Shown here: positions 8,901 to 16,056 of the stretch, piece after piece
How the letters are laid out: each line of letters starts with the position of its first letter
How positions within the stretch are numbered: position 1 is the first letter of the stretch
NCBI GenBank assembly: GCA_008931825.1
Contig: QXVZ01034437.1
Location: forward strand, 1 to 25,880
DNA: 25,880 nucleotides
From: Phallusia fumigata
Taxonomy: Eukaryota; Chordata; Ascidiacea; Phlebobranchia; Ascidiidae
Direction of reading: 5' to 3'
The notes under the pieces: generated by a model
What the model was told of the DNA's origin: nothing
Database searches by the model: none
The model's input: the letters and a program-made list of their open reading frames with translations, nothing else
Position numbers and translations under genes: made by a program

Positions 8901-10613
8901 AATGCATCAGACAAATTAAGAGATTGCTTCCAATGGCTTATTCACATCAATGCAACATGCAAATATGATATGCAATGAAGTTGACAATTTTTTTAAACTG
9001 GATTCCTTTGTTAGGGCTTCAGTAGTTTTTATCTGCTGTATCTGGTTGGTATAATACGTCATGAGGAAGACTAACCATAAAATAAATAAAAAAACAATTG
9101 AATTAGTTATGACATTATTTGGTGCTTAGCCTTCTGACTAAGTCATTGAAATGCTGGTATAATCACAGCACATTTCCCCTTTGTGATTCTTATGATGCAT
9201 CAGCTTATCAACAAAACACAATGTAAAGATGTTGTAGGTGCAGTGCAATTTTATCTTGATCGAACAATTGTGCCCTATACTTTTTGCTCACAACCTTGTA
9301 ACATTTTCCAACTAACTCCGTTTTTTTGTAATTTTTTTTTTGTTCTATTATCTTCACTGTTTCTTAGGCAACAAGGCATTTTATAAGCAGGATGCTGTGA
9401 TTTTACACAGCCTTATAGAAAGGTCAATGCATAATTAGGGTATAAAATATTCATTACAAGAGTCTATACGTAATCAGTTCAATAAATCATTATCGGTAAA
9501 GACTTTTCTGGTGTAGTTTACTAGTTTGTAACAAAGTACGACTTAACAAAACAAGCGATTATCTATACAGCGGGTGGAAAATGGTATACTATGGGCAGCG
9601 GTACTGTACTACAACCTGTTAACTATACACACACTGCAAAATCATAAAATGCTGCTATTAAAAATTTGACGAATGTTCAATGTAAGGGCCTTTAAGGGCC
9701 TAGAATACAAAGTCGTGCATTCAAAGATGCAAAGTTGTGTATTCATAGTTGGCATAAAATTTGTTTTTTTATTTTTAATGTGCAAAAACAGAGAATGAAT
9801 ATGTTGTACTCATATTATGTCCGCTGTCGAGCTACCTACTCCATCGTAATTATGTTTGATCCTTTTGTATTAATTTGTTTGGCTTACAGAAATTCGCCGA
9901 CTGTTAATTGACCCATAAGTTTCTACTGGCTTTTAATAATGTCAACAATGCTCCCAAATCGGGGAAACAGAAGTTTCAGAAAAGGCATGAGAGCCCACAA
10001 CCTTGCAAGCACAAAGCCGTTATTCACTTGGACAAGTTAGTGGCTGAAATTTTTTGAAAAAGCTTCGGAGTTTTACAATAAAAACATACAAAACAGGACT
10101 TACTGAACAGCTGAGAATGTGGTTTAATCTGTCTTCAAGCTTTTTCGTACTCGTGTTAATCTTCTCCATTTTCTGCTTTTTGTGCGGANTACCTACTCCA
10201 TCGTAATTATGTTTGATCCTTTTGTATTAATTTGTTTGGCTTACAGAAATTCGCCGACTGTTAATTGACCCATAAGTTTCTACTGGCTTTTAATAATGTC
10301 AACAATGCTCCCAAATCGGGGAAACAGAAGTTTCAGAAAAGGCATGAGAGCCCACAACCTTGCAAGCACAAAGCCGTTATTCACTTGGACAAGTTAGTGG
10401 CTGAAATTTTTTGAAAAAGCTTCGGAGTTTTACAATAAAAACATACAAAACAGGACTTACTGAACAGCTGAGAATGTGGTTTAATCTGTCTTCAAGCTTT
10501 TTCGTACTCGTGTTAATCTTCTCCATTTTCTGCTTTTTGTGCGGAGGGTCATCAGATGTTTCTTGAAGGTGTTTTACAGCCGACATGTCGGATGATGTCA
10601 TTTCTTGTGCCAT
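2738..10613 (-). CDS. ZTRAF1: ZTRAF1 (CYHR1) RING and TRAF-type zinc finger protein, six exons seen, one exon missing
   Basis: This is the split gene for the conserved metazoan cysteine/histidine-rich protein CYHR1, now called ZTRAF1. Readable exons in order: 10613-10461, 7518-7408, 6704-6526, [missing], 3585-3430, 3323-3234 and 2941-2738. They contribute 51, 37, 59, 52, 30 and 67 residues. Family-diagnostic strings are [68 protein letters not shown] and LLLKAPYD, in the same order as I recall for the vertebrate protein. The N-terminal part is a RING finger; the C-terminal part is a TRAF/SIAH-like beta domain. The molecular role is poorly known; the mouse protein has been reported to bind galectin-3, and ligase activity is a family inference from the RING. 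The third readable exon ends in phase 2 and the next begins in phase 0, so at least one exon of about 55 residues (the TRAF-type zinc finger) is absent. Confidence 0.9.
3234..3323 (-). CDS. ZTRAF1: ZTRAF1 penultimate exon
   Basis: Thirty codons, phase 0 at both ends, with acceptor TTTTTTAG and donor GTATTT. The conserved core is [12 protein letters not shown], matching the vertebrate family string ending in LSFQLLLKSK. The N-terminal half ([16 protein letters not shown]) corresponds to a family loop. Confidence 0.88.
3430..3585 (-). CDS. ZTRAF1: ZTRAF1 exon encoding first part of the TRAF-like C-terminal domain
   Basis: Fifty-two codons, phase 0 at both ends. It contains [19 protein letters not shown] and [10 protein letters not shown], which align with the vertebrate stretch that begins SLLSFEKIGYTEVQ. 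The acceptor is TTTGCTAG and the donor GTCGTG is weak but keeps the frame into the next exon. Upstream lies the 2.9-kb intron that should hold the missing exon. Confidence 0.88.
3685..3785. repeat. dispersed repeat, copy 1
   Basis: The block TTGGGCCTGTGGGTCAACCA, continuing through an AAATGTCTATTGATTTTGCG segment, matches the block at about 7575-7675 in order and spacing with many substitutions. Shorter traces (GGGCCTGTGG and TATGGGGTTAA) occur near 6850 and 7828. The family is not recognised. Confidence 0.5.
3908..4664 (+). repeat. left arm of large inverted repeat
   Basis: It begins exactly one base after the N at 3907 and is inversely repeated in 4699-5573. The inner part (about 4225-4664) and outer part (about 3908-4115) match the other arm with only occasional differences; the middle parts differ in sequence and length. 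A 65-codon open frame at 4322-4519 reappears with one substitution in the right arm at 4842-5039. That reflects the duplication and is not evidence for a gene. Confidence 0.9.
4699..5573 (-). repeat. right arm of large inverted repeat
   Basis: Reverse complement of 3908-4664 with a unique loop of about 34 bases (4665-4698) between the arms. It is roughly 120 bases longer than the left arm because of unrelated sequence around 5130-5370. That extra sequence includes CTAGGGATGTAC followed by GAATAGCTGGCTATTC, which resembles the end of a hAT-type element. Confidence 0.9.
5665..6117. repeat. 226-bp direct duplication flanking an N
   Basis: Bases 5665-5890 and 5892-6117 are the same apart from one difference I noticed (ACATAAC versus ACGTAAC). 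They are separated by the single N at 5891. The pattern is that of two overlapping contig ends, or two alleles, that were joined without being merged. Confidence 0.9.
6285..6440 (+). mobile_element. degenerate tRNA-derived SINE (family A)
   Basis: A tRNA-like start (ATGATGGCTGAGCGGTT) is followed at about 6340-6405 by GACAGGTAGCCTAACGGACT and CATTACAAGCATAATG. This corresponds to the 3' body motif of the better copies at 13137 and 16291 (GGCAGGTA...CGGTGGACTCATTATGAGCATAACG). Much of the middle is lost. It lies in a ZTRAF1 intron. Confidence 0.55.
6526..6704 (-). CDS. ZTRAF1: ZTRAF1 exon 3 (end of RING, start of TRAF-type zinc finger)
   Basis: It opens with [10 protein letters not shown], the last C-x2-C of the [20 protein letters not shown] follows, then a C-x2-C...H...C zinc-binding stretch ([17 protein letters not shown]). 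The acceptor is TTTTGTAG. The donor GTGAAT cuts after TGC-AG, leaving phase 2. The next exon should complete an Arg/Lys codon and continue the zinc finger, but no such exon is found before 3585. Confidence 0.9.
6899..7103. repeat. 102-bp direct duplication flanking an N
   Basis: 6899-7000 and 7002-7103 are identical as far as I can read and are separated by the N at 7001. It lies in the ZTRAF1 intron between exons 2 and 3 and does not touch an exon. An assembly artefact is likely. Confidence 0.9.
7408..7518 (-). CDS. ZTRAF1: ZTRAF1 exon 2 (RING finger core)
   Basis: Thirty-seven codons in phase 0 at both ends, bounded by TTTTTAG and GTAAGTT. It encodes the Cys/His core of the RING ([12 protein letters not shown], then [11 protein letters not shown]) and the family signature [11 protein letters not shown]. 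The spacing of Cys and His ligands matches a C3HC4-like zinc-binding RING. The next exon adds the final C-x2-C pair. Confidence 0.92.
7575..7675. repeat. dispersed repeat, copy 2
   Basis: TTGGGCTCTATGGGTTAACC, followed by a CTTCAGATACCCATCTATCA segment and GCAAAATTTAAC, parallels 3685-3785. It looks like an old interspersed element whose ends I cannot define. Confidence 0.45.
8028..8325. mobile_element. hAT-type MITE, 298 bp
   Basis: The left terminus CAACGGTGGGCAAACT and the reverse complement of the right terminus, CAGGGGTGGGCAAACT, form a terminal inverted repeat typical of hAT transposons. The subterminal GAGCCACATGCATCTCGCC also resembles the common hAT string. There is no transposase frame, so it is non-autonomous. 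An 8-bp target-site duplication is not evident, so the copy is probably old. Confidence 0.7.
9833..10545. repeat. 356-bp direct duplication flanking an N
   Basis: 9833-10188 and 10190-10545 read the same and are split by the N at 10189. The duplicated block includes the splice donor and last part of ZTRAF1 exon 1. Its left copy therefore carries a second, start-less piece of that exon (10104-10188). This is most simply unmerged contig overlap. Confidence 0.92.
9960..10060 (-). mobile_element. degenerate tRNA-derived SINE remnant
   Basis: On the minus strand, CTTGCAAGGTTGTGGGCTCT resembles the B-box region of the family-A SINE copies at 25620-25710 (CTCGCAAGGTTGTGGGTTCT). It is followed by TTCTGTTTCCCCGATT, which resembles the CCTGTTTTTCCCCGACC segment of the copy at 13137. 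The same remnant appears again at about 10317-10417 because of the N-flanked duplication. Confidence 0.5.
10461..10613 (-). CDS. ZTRAF1: ZTRAF1 exon 1 (start codon, first RING cysteines)
   Basis: The start is the first ATG of the open frame ([10 protein letters not shown]). Residues 1-40 are polar and Lys-rich, with a basic HKKQKMEK stretch that may be a nuclear-localisation-type signal. The conserved helix [13 protein letters not shown] leads into the RING, and its Cys pairs with the first Cys of exon 2 to form the first C-x2-C. It ends in phase 0 at a perfect GTAAGT donor. The 3' half of this exon occurs a second time at 10104-10188, next to an assembly N. That copy has no start and is probably an artefact. 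Confidence 0.85.
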
Positions 10614-11529
10614 GTTTTTGTTTACTTACTTACTTACACCTAAGAGTTCTGACCAAGCAAAATATTAAGTTTAAGCAAATCTTTTTTAGTTTGTCAAAAA
10701 AAATTCATTGTTCTGACAGTTGCAAATCAATCACCAAGCATGAACCAGCAGCACAGCATCAAAATGTTACCAAGCGCGAAAAATTGAAATTTACATTACT
10801 AGTTTTACACCAGCAATTTTCTTTTTTAGTTTCTGCCCCTAAAATATCGTCGTAAAAACATGAATTAGTTTTTTACAGATAGAAAACACATTCTTAGCTT
10901 TGCCAATTATGTAATAATAGTGGGGAAATTAGGTCCCAGAATGGCGTAACCATCACAACAAAAAAACACTCAGCAACAAACATTGAAACTGCTTAACAAT
11001 GATAACAAACACATCACATCAAAAACATACATTCAGGCTATTTTTCTGGAGAATCGAGACCCAAATTTGACAAGAAATAAGAATTTCTTTCAACCATTTC
11101 TCTTACTATCTTTATTGCAGCTCTCGTTAAACAGCGGACAATGGTAAGATAATTTCCTGCCACCAACTTATTTTTTTGCTAAAAATAAGCGCTAAAACAT
11201 TTTCTGCGCTCTCCAAGACTTCAGGATGCTATTATAGATGGAAGTAATTACAAACGGGTTTTCCCAGTTAAGATCATTGTTTAAAACAAAATTTTTCCTT
11301 TGGTGTCCAACAACTTATAGTTTTACTCAAGTTTTGCTGCAATGTCAAATCAATGCAAATGTTTTTTTACCAGTAAACGACCTTTTTCTGCCGAATTTTC
11401 GTCAGCAGACAAGAACCAACAACAACTGTTTAAACACGAAAGCTAGAATGTTTAGTTGTCAAAACAGAGCGACCAATTAACGAGTTTGTGACAACTCGCC
11501 ACCACTCACTAAACTGGACAGCTGCCAAC

Positions 11530-11640
11530 TCGAACGCTGATTGGCTGAAATTCGATGTTTTTGTTTTCCCAGCTGATCGCGCTCGCTCAAGCGTGACGTA
11601 AGTTTGAACAGTTTGTGACGTAGCGTACGGTTGACCCAGT
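11530..11640. promoter_or_regulatory. candidate promoter with CCAAT and CRE/ATF-like sites
   Basis: The stretch is locally richer in GC and CpG than its surroundings. It has an ATTGG (inverted CCAAT) box at 11540-11544, TGACGTAA at 11594-11601 and TGACGTAG at 11616-11623. A further TGACGTAA lies at 11826-11833. It sits about 0.9 kb upstream of the ZTRAF1 start and just upstream of the plus-strand exon candidates at 11787. It could therefore serve either direction. No transcription start can be fixed from sequence alone. Confidence 0.35.
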
Positions 11641-11786
11641 TTCGAAATTTGCGAGACAAACTGTAAAATGATCGGTAGCATATTTTAAAAGTGTGTGGAT
11701 TTGGTATAATCAGTGTTCGAAACAATTATATTCAAGTTGAAAAATTGTGTTTAGGTAAAACAAAACATGTGTTGTTGTTGTTTGAG

Positions 11787-12187
11787 CCACTAAATCCCCA
11801 GCCGATGAATTTCGCCCTGTACTTGTGACGTAAGTCAAGATTTCATTATCATCTTACTCATTTTTCTTTGTTTTACTTTCCTCATTTGAGAAAGGGCGAA
11901 AATGTGGTTGTTGACAGCGAGCTTTGTCCAAGTCTAGGCTTTGATTCCGATAACAATAACGTGTGCCGGCTGAATGTTCAAAGTCGACATCAGTAAGTTC
12001 AAGGAATTCAACAACAGTTGAGCGGTCCAACGACGTTGGATGCTATGTTGGAAATTCGTGTGATATTTCTGACAGAACCAAAGTGTGGATTGTTGGAGTC
12101 ACTTGGTATCCTCCTCATGATTTGACTTATTCAATACATGAGAAAAAACTCTTAGCTGAAAAAAAGTCCTTGGTTTGTCTTTTTTGA
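11787..12187 (+). CDS. candidate 3' exons of an unidentified small gene
   Basis: Three pieces join in one frame across consensus-like sites: 11787-11829 (ends GTGAC before GTAAGT), 11891-11992 (after CCTCATTTGAG, ends before GTAAGT) and 12076-12187 (after TTTCTGACAG, ends TGA). The introns would be 61 and 83 bases, a common ascidian size. The middle exon is 34 codons with the same phase at both ends. The predicted chain includes FRPVLVTKGENVVVDSELC, NVCRLNVQSRHQ and TKVWIVGVTWYPPHDL. I recognise no domain and cannot find a start exon, so a spurious or decayed gene remains possible. Confidence 0.3.
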
Positions 12188-13136
12188 TGTCAGAAAAAAG
12201 AGATTTTGCAAGTATTGCTGTTTATTTGTTGTAAGTGGAATGGACGGCCCCTTATAAACACGAGCTTCTGAAAAAAACTTGTAACACCACCCCTTAAAGC
12301 TTTTGCGAAACTTTTGGGTAAGAACGGTGATCTCACAAAACAACAGCAATATCAAAGAGAAGCTGTCGAATCCGCGTTGGACTTGTTATGGACTTTTCGA
12401 GCACCCAGAGTTAATTGAAGTTGTGTGTCAATCTTGCGGCATAAAAAATACAAAACAACTTCTGCACAAGGGTTTTTCGAGTTTCAGATCGAACCTACCC
12501 CAGGAAGAATTTCTGGATCCGCTCTTGTCGTCTCTTAATGCCCCGTAGGGCTGCCTGACTGTGTTTTAATAGTCCTAGTTGGGTCGGGTCTAGGTTCCTA
12601 GGGCTGATGTCGGAGTCTCGAAGGCCTAGAGCGTCTGTGACTTGCTCGATATGATTTCGGCCTTCGCTGGAGGGCGACGCAGAGCTACTTAATGTGAAGT
12701 TAATAGAAATGTGATGACTGAGCAAGCGTTAATGTTAGCCAAAAAAGAAGTTTTAAACAGCGGTTTGTACAGACTATATACAGTATATATATATGCCCCA
12801 TGGAAACAGGGCAAACTTGCTTAAAAATGAATATTTCTTCACAGGGATTTTACAGTTCATGATATTACTGGGTTAACGATTGTTTTTACTGTAAGTCGAA
12901 AAATATTACGACCCATTAAGAAATTGTTGATTTAGGTGTTGGCCCGCGGCTGGGGAAAATTGGCCGACTCCTGGTGTGGTAAAGTGGTAACATATTAGCC
13001 GTTAGAGGGCGATACGGAGCAATCTCCTTGGTGTTGTGTGAACAATTGCGTGTTTCTGTTTATTTCATTGTTGCAACCAAAATAAACAGCCTCCGCACCT
13101 TCATAGTGATCAACTACATTAGGAAAAAATTGAGTC
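12188..13136. other. intergenic stretch, no secure gene
   Basis: It contains open frames at 12303-12548 (+) and 12495-12725 (-) without domain or splice support. A GC-richer block at about 12480-12730 has a repeat-like look; on the minus strand it includes GAGCGGATCCAGAAATTC. Also present are a TA microsatellite at 12774-12794 and a hAT-like terminus at 12935-12973 (TTGGCCCGCGG then GGCCGACTCCTG). Confidence 0.5.
12935..12973. mobile_element. terminus of a hAT-type element
   Basis: GGTGTTGGCCCGCGGC, followed by AAAATTGGCCGACTCCTG, matches the inner and outer parts of the widespread hAT end pattern. I could not find the opposite terminus, so this is a fragment. Confidence 0.35.
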
Positions 13137-13392
13137 AAGATGGCAGAGTGGTTAGTGCGACTGCCTTGTGCTCGTGAGTTTGCGGGATCTAATCCCGTCT
13201 CGGTCGCCTGTTTTTCCCCGACCAAAAACTTTAGCGGCATTGCTCCAACCCAGTGAACCCGATGACTTAAAAACTCGTGTAAATCAAATAAAAAATGATC
13301 CAACGTAACTGCAATGAGGCAGGTATCCCGACAGTGGACTCATTATGAGCATTACGAATTGTTCCGCCTACCTGAGATAAAAATGAAACCAA
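13137..13392 (+). mobile_element. tRNA-derived SINE (family A), near complete
   Basis: The head has a tRNA-like A box (GATGGCAGAGTGGTTAGTGC) and B box (GGGATCTAATCCC) with spacing like a Ser/Leu-type tRNA. The body shares CATTGCTCCAACCCAGTG and GGTGGACTCATTATGAGCAT-type motifs with the copy at 16291. It ends in an A-rich tail (GATAAAAATGAAACC). It is not counted as a tRNA gene because the stem pairing is imperfect and the body follows directly. The small open frame 12995-13303 (-) is the SINE read backwards. Confidence 0.8.
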
Positions 13393-14764
13393 CAAATATT
13401 GTTTTAAAGTGTCCGGATTCTGGCATTTTTGCTTTATACGGAGGTGTGATACCTTGATTTAGCTGTGTTGTCCTAACAGTTGCCCATACTGTGATGAAAT
13501 ATTTTGACATGTCGTTAAATCGGGAGATCTTTTCTAAATAAGATTGACAACATTTCCTGTTTGATGCTATTGTTGTACACCTATCGCTATTGTAATCTTA
13601 GCTGTAGTTAAAATTAATAAGGAGGGGCTAGCTGAAACTAGAATCATCTTTCATTAACACGGCATTGGCGGAGCGACACTGCTCTCTCTCTCTTCCTCGC
13701 GTGCAACTACGTGTTTGTGCATGTGTACCACTGCCAAACACCACGCCAAAAGAAAAAACTGTGAAGCGCACAGTTTCGTATAATGATTTTTATCTTCAAG
13801 TGGGGAATGGCTGCGGACACGAAGCCCACGAATTACATTTGATACAAGCACAAACAAACAATTAAAGAAAACGGCTCATTATATTAACTGTTATCGATAA
13901 TATTAAGTGGATGGGGCTCTTCAGTTTTTTACTCATTTGGCCCTATTAACTGATATTCATAACCAAAATCTCCCCACCAGAACTTCAGTTTGGAAATAGT
14001 ATCTTGGTATTAGTATAATAGGAAGATAAACTAAGCTCAACCGCGATTGTTAACCTTTTTGATATATTACATTTTAAACAAAATTTTTGCCTAAAAATAG
14101 AAAGACCCCCCTTAACCGGTGGGAAAATCCCCCCTCCTCCTTATCAGAAGAGTCGAAGTCCGCTAAGCCTAACTTCGGGCAAGGCAGGTAGATAAACTGT
14201 GGAAAAATGCAATATTAATCGCTTTTAAAAATACTGTACAATGTTAAGGGCCAGGCCAAGGGGGCCTTAGAAGCTGACCACTTGTCAACAATATATTTCC
14301 GCACTTTCTAATTTTCAGGAAAAAAATTATTTCACACAAAAAGAAAAAACAATTGAAACAAGTTTGAGATTTAAAGTTGCGGTTATTGCAAATATTTAAA
14401 TGCACTAAAATTTACATTTATCACAAAACTTTTCGACCCAATAATGTGTAGCTCTAATAACCAACGTCTTAACAAACGCATTTTAAAAACTAATTACCAA
14501 AGATTTTCAAAAAGATAACACCTTTACGTTCGAAAAAGTGAAAAAGCTAATAGACCCATACTTTTACACAGAATTTCTACAAGGCAATGTATACAAAAAA
14601 CGCAATCAAACAATGTGTATATATAGGGGTTAAATCATAAGATACTACAGTGATTGTCTATAATCCAACAGAAACAACAACAAAACTTTTTATAACCCGT
14701 TTCTACAATCGCGAAAGGTTTTCTAGCAGTTTTTTTGTAAATCATGACGATTCTTCTTCTTTTC
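13393..14764. other. intergenic stretch downstream of the receptor gene
   Basis: No supportable gene. A slightly GC-rich patch at 13660-13850 includes a CT run (CTCTCTCTCTCTTCC) and overlapping short open frames on both strands, neither with a recognised domain. The rest is AT-rich. I could not identify a canonical poly(A) signal for the receptor gene here. Confidence 0.5.
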
Positions 14765-16056
14765 CTACAGTTGCTCTCTTTGCTCCAATTGCGCTATTTT
14801 TTCCATCAGCTCTTTATTCTCCTCATCTTGCTCCTGCCTCTTTGACACTCCTGGCTCCTCCTGCTTTTCTTGCAGATCCAGGTACATCTTCCGTTGCCTC
14901 TGCTGCTCGAACTTTTCCATCAGCTCCGTCACCTCATCTTGTTCCTCCTGGTCTTCCTGATCTCCTCGCTGCTTCTGCCCCTTTGAGACGTCTGGCTCCT
15001 CTTCCTTCGCTTGTTGGTCCTGGAACATCTTCTGTTGTCTCTGTAGCTCGAAGTTTTGGATCTGCTCCGTCTCATCCTGTTGCTCCTGATCGTTCTCCTC
15101 ATCTTCCTGATGTTTCTCTTGTGGATCCTGTTTCGTTTGCTGCTCTAGCCGTGCCAATTTTGCTAGCAGCTCCATTCTCTCCATGTCGTTTTGCTCCCCT
15201 TCCTTATCTTCTTCTTTCTGACCTTGTCGTTGCTCGAGTCCGGCCAATTTTTCCAGCAGCTCCCTTTTTTTCATGTCGTTTTGCTTCCGTTCATTATCTT
15301 CCTCTCTTTCATCACATCCTTCCTCCAGGCGCGCTAATTTTGCTTGAAGCTCCATTCTCTCTGTGTCGTTTTGCTTTTGTATCTTACCTTTTTTTTGTTC
15401 ATCATGTTGACGTCGGGTTTCAAGCCTTTTTAATTTTTTCAGCAGCTCCCTTTGTTCCATGTCGTGGTGCTCCTGTTCACCTTCGTGTTTCTTACGTTGT
15501 TCAAGTAAGGCCAATTTCTTCTGTAGCTCAATTTCCTCCATCTTGTTTTGCTTCTCAATTTCATCTTTCTCTTCCTGGTCACGTTGACGTCGTTTTTCCA
15601 GTAGCTCTAACTTCTTCAGCAGCTCAAGTTTTTCAATCTGTTCTTCTTCCTCCAGCTCTTGTAGTTGCTCCTGCTGTGGAAATGTTATCAGCTTCTTTAT
15701 TTCTTTCCGATGTTGCTCTCTATCCTCCTCTTTCTCTTCCTCCTTCTTACTCTGCACCTCTGGTTGCTCCGAGAGCTCCTCTTCCTTATCCTGTTCACGC
15801 GTTTCATGCTGCTCCTCTTCAGCTAAATAATCTCGTGTATAAACTGTGTAATTTTCCACTGGCAACTCTTCTTCCTCCTGTTCCTCTCCGTACCAGTAGA
15901 GACTGTAGAGGTTCGGATATTCGTTTGCACCGAAGAGAGACACTCTGACGTCACGGCTCACAATGATGTAGATGATGAAAACGAGGATTCCTTGGATCGC
16001 CATAAAGAAGAAAGAGACGTAGATATCTTGCAGAGGAGCCGCCAAGCTGTTGAAAC
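14765..16056 (-). CDS. receptor exon for TM7 and repeat-built coiled-coil tail
   Basis: Acceptor GTTCACCAG, phase 1, then TM7 (QDIYVSFFFMAIQGILVFII) and a short basic juxtamembrane turn (SRDVR). The next 385 or so residues are a cytosolic tail ending EQREQL-TAG. After an acidic Tyr-containing stretch the tail is a long predicted coiled coil. About eight or nine imperfect units each start with a heptad-like core of the type MERMELLAKLARLEQ, followed by a polar Glu/Gln/Lys/Asp linker. In the DNA, a TGTCG-type mark in the linker recurs at 15184, 15274, 15364, 15460 and 15541, giving units of 81-96 bases. The last two units are longer and share KMYLDLQ/KMFQDQQ and PDVSK/PGVSK. Adhesion receptors rarely have such tails; dimerisation or scaffold binding is an inference. 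Confidence 0.88.

Larger units (their letters stand above)
7519..10460 (-). other. ZTRAF1 first intron
   Basis: About 2.9 kb (about 2.6 kb if the duplication at 9833-10545 is an artefact). No exon with splice-site and domain support is visible. It contains dispersed-repeat copies, a hAT-type MITE and a SINE remnant. The short open frames between 8571 and 9386 have no features of coding sequence. Confidence 0.6.

Noticed and set aside
10104-10188. Second copy of ZTRAF1 exon 1
   Set aside because: It is start-less, abuts an N and is identical to the true exon. Unmerged contig overlap explains it better than exon duplication.
12303-12725. Opposed open frames with protein-like look (HPELIEVVCQSCG on plus, QLGLLKHSQAALRGIKRRQE on minus)
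   Set aside because: The frames overlap on opposite strands. No recognised domain or convincing splice sites support either, and the block looks repeat-derived.
14650-15948. 432-codon open frame on the plus strand opposite the receptor tail
   Set aside because: It is the complement of a Glu/Lys/Gln-rich repeat. GAG, AAG and CAG codons read as CTC, CTT and CTG on the other strand, so stops are rare there. It has no splice or domain support, while the minus frame continues a clear TM7.
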